Assembly (NCBI GenBank): GCA_013153685.1
Contig: JAADDX010000087.1
Location: forward strand, 1-39,181
Origin: Campylobacterota bacterium
GTDB taxonomy: Bacteria > Campylobacterota > Campylobacteria > Campylobacterales > JAADDX01
Direction: 5' to 3'
Length of the DNA stretch: 39,181 nt
Shown: positions 1 through 6,144 of the stretch, piece by piece
How the letters are laid out: the number at the start of each line of letters is the position of its first letter
Position numbering within the stretch: position 1 is the stretch's first letter
Made by a program: the position numbers and the translations under genes
Notes under the pieces: model-generated
What the model was told of the DNA's origin: nothing
Seen by the model: the letters and a program-made list of their open reading frames with translations, nothing else
Database searches by the model: none

Positions 1-542
1 TCAAATCTGCTATTGCTCATTTATGGTTTGTAATCATTCATCCTTATGATGATGGAAATGGAAGAATTGCAAGAGCTATTACTGACTATATTCTTTCACA
101 AAATAAAAATACAGATTTTAAACTATATTCTATATCAACTGCTATAAAACAAAATAGAAAAGAGTATTATGATATTTTAGATAAAACAACTAATCTTTTT
201 AGAAATAGAGAATTTGATATTACTCCTTGGATAGAATGGCACTTAAATATATTAAATCAAGCTATCGATTTAGCTATTTGCAATATCCAATTTATAGTCA
301 AAAAAACTAAGTTTTGGGATAAGTGTAGAATGTATCCATTAAATGAAAGACAACTAAAAGTTTTAAATAAGATTGTAGATATAAATTTTGAAGGATATCT
401 AACTACAAAAAAATATATCTCTATGACAAAAACAAGCAAAGCCACAGCCGTAAGAGATATAAAACAACTCCTTGAATATGGGTGTATTAAACAAGTGGAA
501 AATAGTAGTGGTAGGAATGTGAGGTATGAGGTTAATTATTAA
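1..542 (+). CDS. Fic-domain protein, C-terminal part
   Basis: The 5' part lies outside the window; the visible reading frame starts with the codon at position 3 and ends at TAA 540-542. Near its start it has the Fic core motif HPYDDGNGRIAR (Fic consensus HPFxxGNGR), with the catalytic His and the phosphate-binding GNGR loop intact. Fic enzymes usually transfer AMP, or another nucleotide-phosphate group, to a hydroxyl on a target protein. The last ~70 residues (from about 330) look like a winged-helix domain (NERQLKVLNKIV, then TSKATAVRDIKQLLEYGCI), the common Fic-plus-wHTH layout in which the tail may bind DNA or regulate the enzyme. It lies among mobile-element debris, so it is probably accessory. 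Any inhibitory (S/T)xxxE(G/N) motif would be in the missing N-terminus. The family call is firm; the target is unknown. Confidence 0.85.
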   Translation, partial: KSAIAHLWFVIIHPYDDGNGRIARAITDYILSQNKNTDFKLYSISTAIKQNRKEYYDILDKTTNLFRNREFDITPWIEWHLNILNQAIDLAICNIQFIVKKTKFWDKCRMYPLNERQLKVLNKIVDINFEGYLTTKKYISMTKTSKATAVRDIKQLLEYGCIKQVENSSGRNVRYEVNY

Positions 543-550
543 AAAAGGAG

Positions 551-640
551 ATGATAGCTAAAACACCAAATAAAAAAACTCAAAAAGTTATAAAAGACGC
601 AAGAAAAAATAAAAATATGACTAAAACTTCATTAGCTATG
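551..640 (+). pseudogene. possible RelB/DinJ-like antitoxin remnant
   Basis: A short frame follows directly on the Fic stop codon. It reads MIAKTPNKKTQKVIKDARKN and a few more residues, then stops at TGA about 30 codons in. The pattern N-K-x-T-x-x-x-I-x-x-A-R-K-x-K-x-x-T-K-T resembles the N-terminal dimerisation segment of small RelB/DinJ-type antitoxins, which normally run to 70-90 residues. The purine-rich AAGGAG abuts the ATG with no spacing, so translation is doubtful. The homology breaks off where a reverse-strand IS256 remnant begins (about 620-640), which suggests truncation by that insertion or by a later deletion. No toxin gene is visible. The call rests on a short match and is tentative. 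Confidence 0.35.
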
Positions 641-774
641 TGACTCTCTACTTCTACTTCAAGAGCTGCTTCTACTAATTCTTTTATCAATGGAGCTAAC
701 ACTCCATCTTTTCCATCTATTTGCTTTCATGCTAATAATTCTTGCACTGCATTGTCAAAATTAAATCCCATGTC
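620..774 (-). pseudogene. IS256-family transposase N-terminal remnant
   Basis: Read on the reverse strand, an ATG at 771-769 opens MGFNFDNAVQELLA, then an in-frame TGA (729-727), then KQIDGKDGVLAPLIKELVEA and ALEVEVESHIANE. The G-K-D-G-V-L-x-P-L-I-K-x-L-x-E-A-A-L-E-x-E block is typical of the N-terminus of IS256/mutator-type transposases. Only about 50 codons remain; the DDE catalytic region is absent and the frame carries a stop, so this is dead DNA. Its downstream edge merges with the antitoxin scrap near 620-640. Its upstream edge is about 15 bases from an IS21 remnant. Confidence 0.65.
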
Positions 775-785
775 TGTCTTCTTAA

Positions 786-962
786 TTATTTCTTATATCG
801 AAACTGATATGGAATTTTTACACTCCCAATTTCTTCTCTTAATCTATAAGATTCACCTTGAAATTTATAATATAGCTATGGTGAGAGTCTATCTAATATA
901 GCAGTAGTTAGTGCACTAGGACCTAATAGTAATATATTTTGAGTCTCATCTATAGTTATCAT
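786..962 (-). pseudogene. IS21-family istB remnant with internal deletion
   Basis: The reverse-strand frame from ATG 962-960 to TAA 788-786 reads MITIDETQNILLLGPSALTT, AILDRLSP, a TAG, then LYYKFQGESYRLREEIG. NILLLGPS is the start of the IstB Walker A loop (normally continued as GxGKTH). ALTTAILDRL and FQGESYRLRE match the C-terminal end of IstB helper ATPases. The two are joined directly, so more than 100 residues of the ATPase core have been lost, and there is also a nonsense codon. IstB normally helps the IstA transposase in IS21 elements; no istA is present here. Function is lost. Confidence 0.65.
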
Positions 963-1193
963 TTCGCTATTCTTTTTATTTTTTCATTATTCTATAAAAA
1001 AGATAGCTTTTTATTTTAACTTAGTGGTGCACTTTTCTTTGTATTTACTCACTTTTTCTGGTGTATTTTACCATTGCAGTTGACAAAACCTATCCAGCGG
1101 ACGAGCAGTCACAAAAAACAAAAATTACTTTTTAGGGGGTATTTTTCTAACTTAAGCAAAATACCTTAATTTAGGAGTTTAATCTATAAAGTA
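963..1193. other. non-coding, mostly decayed mobile DNA
   Basis: Apart from the repeats at 1024-1085 and an 8 bp inverted repeat at 1138-1145/1158-1165 (GGTATTTT with AAAATACC, 12-base loop), this stretch has no convincing gene on either strand. The inverted repeat lies just beyond the tRNA-Leu 3' end and could end its transcript, but no U-run follows the stem on that strand, so a terminator role is weakly supported. Confidence 0.4.
1024..1085. repeat. probable IS21-type terminal repeats
   Basis: Two related direct repeats, TGGTGCACTTTTC (1025-1037) and TGGTGTATTTTAC (1059-1071), agree at 10 of 13 positions and are spaced 34 bases apart. They are followed by GCAGTTGACA, which on the reverse strand begins TGTCAA. 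Multiple copies of a TGGTGTACTTTT-like word close to a TG...CA terminus are typical of IS21-family ends. They lie just upstream of the istB remnant, where the left end of the element should be, so the whole istA gene appears deleted between here and 962. The exact terminus is inferred. Confidence 0.4.
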
Positions 1194-1280
1194 TGGTGCG
1201 GTGGGCGGGACTTGAACCCGCACGAGATAATTCTCACAAGGCCCTCAACCTTGCGTGTCTACCAATTCCACCACCACCGC
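1194..1280 (-). tRNA. tRNA-Leu (anticodon GAG)
   Basis: An 87-base reverse-strand tRNA. The acceptor strand GCGGTGG (from 1280) pairs with CCACCGC, followed by discriminator A and an encoded CCA (1196-1194). The anticodon arm is CAAGG-TTGAGGG-CCTTG, giving GAG. A long variable arm (class II) lies between it and the T arm GCGGG-TTCAAGT-CCCGC. The D arm carries AATTGGTAGAC. All fit leucine. It lies 32 bases beyond atpE on the same strand and may be co-transcribed with it. Its 3' end faces the island-like debris at 1-1193. Confidence 0.95.
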
Positions 1281-1312
1281 ATTAGAGTTATCACCCTCAA
1301 AGGGAGAGGTGA

Positions 1313-1609
1313 TTAACCGATGAATGGGTTAGAGTAAAGAGCAATTAAAGCTAATACAAGTGTATAGATAACTTGTGCTTCAATCATCGCTAATGCGATG
1401 AACATTGTCCCCATAAGTTTACCACCCATTCCTGGATTTCTAGCTGTCCCAGCGATTGTAGCTGCTGCAGTGTGCCCCATACCGATAGCACCACCAAGTG
1501 CCGCAATACCTAATCCAACTACTGCCGCTAATACAGAGTAAGCTTGTAAAGTTTCACCTGCAAATGCAACAGATGCTAAAGCGAATAATAAAAATAATGC
1601 TTTTTTCAT
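1313..1609 (-). CDS. atpE: F0F1 ATP synthase subunit c
   Basis: A 98-residue membrane protein forming the rotating c-ring of ATP synthase. Two hairpin helices are visible: a Gly-rich helix with GLGIAALGGAIGMG (about 33-46), a polar loop ARNPG (56-60), and a second helix with the ion-carrying Glu77 in AMIEAQVIYTL. Glu77 is followed by Ala, not Ser/Thr, and the Na+-type Gln of helix 1 is Met here, so the ring should carry protons. It is longer than the usual ~75-85 residues because of an N-terminal MKKALFLLFALASVAFA stretch that looks like a signal peptide, as in other Campylobacterota. The start is set by AAGGAGAC five bases upstream of ATG 1609-1607. Other atp genes are not nearby, which is usual for this phylum. 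Confidence 0.96.
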   Translation of the reverse strand: MKKALFLLFALASVAFAGETLQAYSVLAAVVGLGIAALGGAIGMGHTAAATIAGTARNPGMGGKLMGTMFIALAMIEAQVIYTLVLALIALYSNPFIG

Positions 1610-1628
1610 GTTGTCTCCTTAATTTTTA

Positions 1629-1675
1629 TACCAAAGTCCGTTCGGCTTGCGTATCCCTACTTAACACTTTTGGTA
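1629..1675 (-). promoter_or_regulatory. atpE leader stem-loop
   Basis: In the atpE 5' untranslated region (reverse strand), TACCAAAAGT (1675-1666) pairs with ACTTTGGTA (1637-1629), giving nine pairs with one bulged A. It encloses about 28 bases. The stem ends about 20 bases before the start codon and leaves the ribosome site free. A leader fold that stabilises or boosts this highly translated mRNA is an inference. Confidence 0.4.
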
Positions 1676-1680
1676 AGGCA

Positions 1681-1686
1681 ATTATA
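1681..1686 (-). promoter_or_regulatory. atpE -10 box
   Basis: A perfect TATAAT on the reverse strand, preceded by an A/T-rich tract and placed to give a leader of about 65 bases before atpE. A vegetative sigma70 promoter is inferred from the match and position. Confidence 0.6.
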
Positions 1687-1697
1687 GCAAAAAAAAA

Positions 1698-2486
1698 TTA
1701 ATTTTTGGTATGAATTTGCTTTTTTTTCATTTTTTTATTCTTAATACTCTTGCTTCCTTTAGCAAAAGTGATTAAGTCATTGGTGTTTTGTATCTCTTGA
1801 GGTAGATGTTTGAATCCTTCTAGCATAATTTCACTTGTAGCTTTAGCATCATACAATGCTCTGTGCAAATCACCTTTTGGCAAGTTCAATTCTTCTATTA
1901 GATACTTTAGTCCATAACGGCTAGCATCGATTGTTTTTTTAGAGAGAGTTAATGTACAGATTTCCGGATTGAGCAGATCTCCCAGCCCCTCTTTTTTGAG
2001 TTGCGATTTGATGTAATTAAAGTCAAAATAACTATCATGTGCTACAAAAATCGCATCACCTAAAAATTCTTTGAATTTCCTCAAGACCTCTTTTTGAGTT
2101 TTTGCGTTTTTTAGCATTTTTTCATTAATACCGGTTAATTCCCGAATTGCTTCTGGGATATAATCAGCCTTGACAAATTCATTAAACGTATCGATAACTT
2201 CACCGTTTTTGACTTTGATAGCACCTATTTCTATGATTTGTGAATTTTCCGGTTTGCTACCGTTTGTTTCGATATCCACGATACAAAAGACTTCATCTTG
2301 TATCTGGCTAAGTGAGGTACTAAGATAATAAAGTCCATCTTTTTGAGTGATAGAAAGCCCCTGAGCTTTTAAAAATTCCATAGCCGTAAAGAAGTCCAAA
2401 TCCGGATATATTTTGTGTAATTTCTTCTTGAGTTTGTCTTTTTTGATACCTTTTTTTAACGCTTCTATAAGTTGTTGTAATTGCAC
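1698..2486 (-). CDS. DEDDh 3'-5' exonuclease, DnaQ-like
   Basis: Encodes about 262 residues when started at GTG 2486-2484, which has a purine-rich AAAGAGA a few bases upstream. A longer in-frame start at 2672 would run back through the divergent aroF promoter and coding start, so it is unlikely. The first ~60 residues form a Lys-rich helical region. The exonuclease domain follows: Exo I IVDIETNGS (Asp71, Glu73), Exo II VAHDSYFDFNYI, Exo III HRALYDAKAT. All four acidic metal ligands and the general-base His are present. This matches the DNA polymerase III epsilon-type proofreading/exonuclease fold. It may serve as epsilon subunit or as a stand-alone repair exonuclease; sequence alone does not decide. 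The tail is very Lys-rich. Confidence 0.85.
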   Translation of the reverse strand: MQLQQLIEALKKGIKKDKLKKKLHKIYPDLDFFTAMEFLKAQGLSITQKDGLYYLSTSLSQIQDEVFCIVDIETNGSKPENSQIIEIGAIKVKNGEVIDTFNEFVKADYIPEAIRELTGINEKMLKNAKTQKEVLRKFKEFLGDAIFVAHDSYFDFNYIKSQLKKEGLGDLLNPEICTLTLSKKTIDASRYGLKYLIEELNLPKGDLHRALYDAKATSEIMLEGFKHLPQEIQNTNDLITFAKGSKSIKNKKMKKKQIHTKN

Positions 2487-2519
2487 TTTTGTCTCTTTTT
2501 TTGGAAATTTTGTTTCAAA

Positions 2520-2525
2520 ATTATA
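2520..2525 (-). promoter_or_regulatory. exonuclease gene extended -10 box
   Basis: Reverse-strand TTTGGTATAAT, an extended -10 motif seen also before panC, lutA and glmS. It places the transcript start about 27 bases before GTG 2486 and lies 11 bases from the divergent aroF -10 box. Confidence 0.6.
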
Positions 2526-2536
2526 CCAAATTTTGT

Positions 2537-2542
2537 TATAAT
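2537..2542 (+). promoter_or_regulatory. aroF -10 box
   Basis: TATAAT on the forward strand, 22 bases before the ATG at 2565, giving a very short leader that holds AAAGGAA as ribosome site. The -35 side overlaps the promoter of the divergent exonuclease gene. Confidence 0.6.
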
Positions 2543-2564
2543 TATGCAAAAAAAAGGAATATTT

Positions 2565-3620
2565 ATGATTTTGGTAATGAAGGTTGGTGCAAAAGAGGAA
2601 GATATTAATGCTACGATAAATCAGATTAAAGAATGGGGACATGATGTAAGCTTGGCTCCTGGTGAGAAACAAACCGTAATTGGTATTATAGGTGATAAAT
2701 CGGATTTGACTGGTAGACCATTATCGACTTTACCAGGAGTTTCAAAAGTTTTAGAAGTATCTGCACCGTATAAAAGAGCAAGTAGAGAATTCCATCCAGA
2801 AGATACCGTAATCGATGTAGATGGTGTGAAAATCGGTGGCGGAGAGAGATGTGTTATTGCTGGACCTTGTAGTGTAGATACGCTTGAGAATGTAATTTAT
2901 CTTGCAAAAGTAGCCAAAGAAAACGGTGCGAAAATGTTAAGAGGGGGAGCATACAAACCAAGAACGTCTCCATATACGTTCCAAGGACATGAAGAAGAGG
3001 GTCTTAAAATGATGTTAGAAGCCAAAAAAGAAACAGGCCTTCCTATCGTAACTGAACTTATGAGTATCAAAGATATCGACGTTGTATACAAATATGCGGA
3101 TGTGATTCAAATTGGTGCTAGAAATTCACAAAACTTTCCGCTACTAAAAGAGATCGGAAAGCTTGATAAGCCGGTAATCTTAAAAAACGGAATTGCTGGA
3201 ACAATGAAAGAGCACTTAATGAGTGCGGAATATATCATGAGCGAGGGAAATGATAATGTAATTCTTTGTTTAAGAGGAACTAGAACATTTGAAAGTGCTG
3301 TTAGAAATACTATCGATCTTACACTTGTGCCTATTATGCAGCAACTTACGCATTTACCTATCATTGTAGATCCTTCACATGCTGCTGGAAAGAGGGAATT
3401 TGTAAGTAGCTTGGCTTATGCTGGTATGGCTGTGGGGGCTGATGGGCTTATTATAGAAGTGCACAATTGTCCAAAAGAAGCTCTCTCAGACGGAGATCAA
3501 GCATTGCTCCCAAGGGATTTTGAGTATTTAATGCAAAAATTACAAGCCCTAACACCTTGGAGCCAAAAAGAATGGGTGGAGTTTGATAAACAAAAACAAA
3601 CCGATTGTATCAAACCATAA
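2565..3620 (+). CDS. aroF: DAHP synthase (type I-beta, regulatory FL domain)
   Basis: 3-deoxy-7-phosphoheptulonate synthase condenses phosphoenolpyruvate and erythrose-4-phosphate, the first step of the shikimate/aromatic amino acid pathway. The start is ATG 2565 (MILVMKVG), seven bases after AAAGGAA; an upstream in-frame ATG at 2481 precedes the promoter. The 351-residue product has an N-terminal ferredoxin-like domain (about 1-75), the arrangement seen in Thermotoga-type enzymes where this domain mediates Phe/Tyr feedback. The TIM-barrel catalytic domain shows AGPCS, KPRTSPY, IGARNSQN, LKNG and the metal-site DPSHAAG. The next gene follows after 18 bases. Confidence 0.95.
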   Translation: MILVMKVGAKEEDINATINQIKEWGHDVSLAPGEKQTVIGIIGDKSDLTGRPLSTLPGVSKVLEVSAPYKRASREFHPEDTVIDVDGVKIGGGERCVIAGPCSVDTLENVIYLAKVAKENGAKMLRGGAYKPRTSPYTFQGHEEEGLKMMLEAKKETGLPIVTELMSIKDIDVVYKYADVIQIGARNSQNFPLLKEIGKLDKPVILKNGIAGTMKEHLMSAEYIMSEGNDNVILCLRGTRTFESAVRNTIDLTLVPIMQQLTHLPIIVDPSHAAGKREFVSSLAYAGMAVGADGLIIEVHNCPKEALSDGDQALLPRDFEYLMQKLQALTPWSQKEWVEFDKQKQTDCIKP

Positions 3621-3638
3621 AGGTTTAAGGTGATATAA

Positions 3639-4616
3639 TTGGATTTTTATCGAGTAATTGATGCCGATACTATCGAGTGTTTGTTGTGTCGGCATCATTG
3701 TAAACTACCTCAAGATAGATTCGGTATCTGCAATATCAACAAAAACCAAAATAATTCCCTTCATACGATTGTAACTAATCATCCAAGTGCCATACATATC
3801 GATCCTATAGAAAAAAAGCCGTTGTTTCATTTCCACCCCACAACCCAAACATTATCCATAGGGACTATTGGCTGTAATTTTAGATGCCCATTTTGTCAAA
3901 ATTGGCAACTTTCCTTCGGGTCGGAAATCGGTCAGATGGAAATTACACCGTTTGATATGCTAAATATCGCTTCTAAATATCAAGTCAAAAGCATATCTTA
4001 TACCTATAACGAACCATCTGTATTTTATCCTTATGCCAAGGAAATAGGGGAGTTGGTGTCACTTAAGGGTATCAAAAATATTTTTGTAACAAACGGATAT
4101 GAGAGTATCGAAGAGATAGAGGATATGCAATGGGTTGATGCAGCAAATATTGACCTAAAAAGTTTTGATAGCAAATATTACAAACAAGTACTAAAAGGCA
4201 ATCTAGATTATGTGCTAGATACGATTGAGAGGATGTATAAAAAAGGGATATGGATAGAAATTACTACTTTGGTAATACCTAGTATTGATGAGACTCAAAT
4301 CAGACAGATGGCTCAATTTATCGCATCTTTGAGTAGTGATATTCCATGGCACTTGAGTGCTTTTTATCCAAATTACAAAATGTCTACAGCCTCACCTACT
4401 ACATTAGATACGCTATTTGCGTATCAACAAATTGCCTCTGAGTATTTGAAATATGTGTATTTAGGAAATGTTGCCTTGCCGGCTATTACGTATTGCCCTA
4501 CATGTAATAAAGAGCTTATCATAAGGGAGGGATTTGATGTAGTATCAAATATCTTGGATGTAGATAAATGCCCAAATTGTCACACCACAATCGCTGGAGT
4601 GTTTGGTGATAATTAG
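3639..4616 (+). CDS. AmmeMemoRadiSam-type radical SAM enzyme
   Basis: A 325-residue radical SAM protein. The cluster-binding CxxxCxxC motif is CNFRCPFC (Cys79, 83, 86). The N-terminal Cys-rich segment (CLLCRHHC, then C31) and a C-terminal zinc-ribbon-like pair (CPTC near 287, CPNCH near 313) are typical of the family annotated as the AmmeMemoRadiSam system radical SAM enzyme, related to pyruvate-formate-lyase activases. Its substrate is not established. The start appears to be TTG at 3639, with AAGG about eight bases upstream; the product reads [17 protein letters not shown]. It is likely co-transcribed with aroF. It ends in a 4-base convergent overlap with panC. The usual Memo and AMMECR1 partners are not in the window. 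Confidence 0.85.
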   Translation: MDFYRVIDADTIECLLCRHHCKLPQDRFGICNINKNQNNSLHTIVTNHPSAIHIDPIEKKPLFHFHPTTQTLSIGTIGCNFRCPFCQNWQLSFGSEIGQMEITPFDMLNIASKYQVKSISYTYNEPSVFYPYAKEIGELVSLKGIKNIFVTNGYESIEEIEDMQWVDAANIDLKSFDSKYYKQVLKGNLDYVLDTIERMYKKGIWIEITTLVIPSIDETQIRQMAQFIASLSSDIPWHLSAFYPNYKMSTASPTTLDTLFAYQQIASEYLKYVYLGNVALPAITYCPTCNKELIIREGFDVVSNILDVDKCPNCHTTIAGVFGDN

Positions 4617-5428
4617 TTGATTGTCATATTATCAATCAATCTCGTAGTCCCTACGTATCCAGCAATCAGCACGGTTGTTTTGTGTTGAACGGTATCAAGG
4701 GGATTAAACTCTTCATCCACAAATGCTATATATTGCACATCTATTTGCAATACCTTTAACATCTCTTCTTTGATTTTGTTTACATCTTTGATTGTGGTGC
4801 TTAGCTGCAAGGCAAGCTTGAGTGCTTTTGAGATACTTAGGGCTTGTTGTATCTCTTGAGCCGATAAATAACTATTTCTACTACTTAACGCAAGCCCATT
4901 CTTATCTCGCACGATATCACATGCTACAATCTCGATATCCAAAAATAAATCTTTTACCATCTGTTTGATTAGATACAATTGTTGAGCGTCTTTTTTGCCA
5001 AAATATGCTCTTTGTGGCTTGACAATATTAAACAACTTCAAAACTATTTGCAATACTCCATCAAAATGCCCTGGTCGAAAATGTCCTTCTAGTATGTATC
5101 CTTTGACTTTTGGGGCTTTAATTAGTACTTCATCTAGAGTTGTATACATATCCGAAATATTTGGCACAAAAATATAATCTACATTTGCTACTTTGCATAT
5201 TTTTATATCTGCTTCTAATTTTTTGGGGTATTTATCAAAGTCCTCCCCTTCTAGAAATTGTGTGGGATTGACAAAAATTGAAACCACTACGATATCGTTT
5301 TGTGCTCTTGCTTTTTGGATGAGAGATAAATGTCCTTGGTGTAGTGCCCCCATTGTAGGAACAAATCCGATATTAGAATGCCCTTTTAGAGCTTCTCGCA
5401 CTTCTTGTGGAGTGTGTAAAATAGTCAT
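4613..5428 (-). CDS. panC: pantothenate synthetase
   Basis: Joins pantoate and beta-alanine using ATP, the last step of vitamin B5 synthesis for coenzyme A. The 271-residue protein is full length. It shows the nucleotide-binding signature [11 protein letters not shown] (about 24-34, the HxGH class), [30 protein letters not shown] and [10 protein letters not shown] (KMSKS-like loop). The start is ATG 5428-5426. It overlaps the radical SAM gene by four bases at the 3' ends, and panB/panD are not adjacent. Confidence 0.97.
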   Translation of the reverse strand: MTILHTPQEVREALKGHSNIGFVPTMGALHQGHLSLIQKARAQNDIVVVSIFVNPTQFLEGEDFDKYPKKLEADIKICKVANVDYIFVPNISDMYTTLDEVLIKAPKVKGYILEGHFRPGHFDGVLQIVLKLFNIVKPQRAYFGKKDAQQLYLIKQMVKDLFLDIEIVACDIVRDKNGLALSSRNSYLSAQEIQQALSISKALKLALQLSTTIKDVNKIKEEMLKVLQIDVQYIAFVDEEFNPLDTVQHKTTVLIAGYVGTTRLIDNMTIN

Positions 5429-5459
5429 CAGTCCAACCTTTGTGTGATATATTTTGGAA

Positions 5460-5465
5460 ATTATA
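5460..5465 (-). promoter_or_regulatory. panC extended -10 box
   Basis: Reverse-strand TTTGTGGTATAAT, positioned about 32 bases before the panC start codon. It shares the GGTATAAT core with the promoters of the exonuclease gene, lutA and glmS. Confidence 0.6.
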
Positions 5466-5494
5466 CCACAAAGTTATAAAAAAGCTTATAAATC

Positions 5495-5524
5495 TTGACT
5501 TTTAGGCGTTTTTTATTATATAAT
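5495..5524 (+). promoter_or_regulatory. sigma70-type promoter of the PAS gene
   Basis: TTGACT (5495-5500) and TATAAT (5519-5524) are spaced by 18 bases, close to the bacterial consensus. The predicted transcript starts near 5531, about 30 bases before the ATG at 5560, with AAAGGA as ribosome site. It probably drives the long forward run through lspA. Confidence 0.6.
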
Positions 5525-5559
5525 TTGCCGATTCTACGGATAAGCAAAAGGATGTATTA

Positions 5560-6141
5560 ATGAATCAAAAAAGAATTGAAGAAAAATTAAAAAGCGGTAA
5601 GAGATTATCAAAATTAGACGCACCTACAAATATACGAAATGACGAAAAAATCATGAAAGAGGATGATTTTATTGTATCAAAAACAGATACCAAAGGCTTC
5701 ATTACATATTGTAATAGAATTTTTGTAGATATGGCGGGGTGGAGTAGACATGAGCTAATTGGTGCTAATCACAACATAATCAGGCATCCGGATATGCCAA
5801 AAATTGCCTTTAAGGTGGCGTGGGATCTTATTTCGTCAAAACAAGAATTTTTCGGTTTTGTAAAAAACCTTAGAAAAGATGGAGGATTTTATTGGGTATT
5901 AGCATACATCACTGCTGATGTTGATACAAAGGGTAATATTGTAGGATATACTTCATTTAGAAAAAAACCTTCAAGGACGGCTATTGAGACATTAAGCCCG
6001 ATTTATAAGGCGTTGGTTGATGCTGAGAGAAGCGGTGGGATGCAAGCGAGCTATCAGCTTTTAAAAGATACGCTAAAAGCTACGGATGAAAACATAGTAG
6101 AAAAATATCATGAGTTAGTATTTACTTTACAAAAAGGGTAA
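5560..6141 (+). CDS. soluble PAS-domain sensor protein
   Basis: A 193-residue protein without membrane segments. A PAS fold covers about residues 35-135: DTKGFITYCNRIFVDMAGWS, ELIGANHNIIRHPDMPKIAF, FVKNLRKDGGFYWV, then an exit beta-strand GNIVGYTSFRKK. The RHPDMP..AF signature is the Aer/CetB subtype, which commonly binds FAD. A helical tail follows. The next gene, three bases away, is a membrane chemoreceptor. A split energy-taxis pair like Campylobacter CetB (PAS) and CetA (signalling) is therefore likely, with this protein as redox sensor. There is no kinase, HAMP or signalling domain of its own. FAD binding is inferred, not seen. Confidence 0.8.
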   Translation: MNQKRIEEKLKSGKRLSKLDAPTNIRNDEKIMKEDDFIVSKTDTKGFITYCNRIFVDMAGWSRHELIGANHNIIRHPDMPKIAFKVAWDLISSKQEFFGFVKNLRKDGGFYWVLAYITADVDTKGNIVGYTSFRKKPSRTAIETLSPIYKALVDAERSGGMQASYQLLKDTLKATDENIVEKYHELVFTLQKG

Positions 6142-6144
6142 GAA

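Noticed and set aside
1138-1165. Strong terminator for tRNA-Leu/atpE
   Set aside because: An 8 bp inverted repeat is present, but no U-run follows on the reverse strand, so it is mentioned only as a weak possibility.
2487-2672. Longer N-terminus of the exonuclease starting at 2672
   Set aside because: It would run through the divergent aroF coding start and both promoters, and the extra 62 residues look random and are unlike exonucleases. GTG 2486 fits better.
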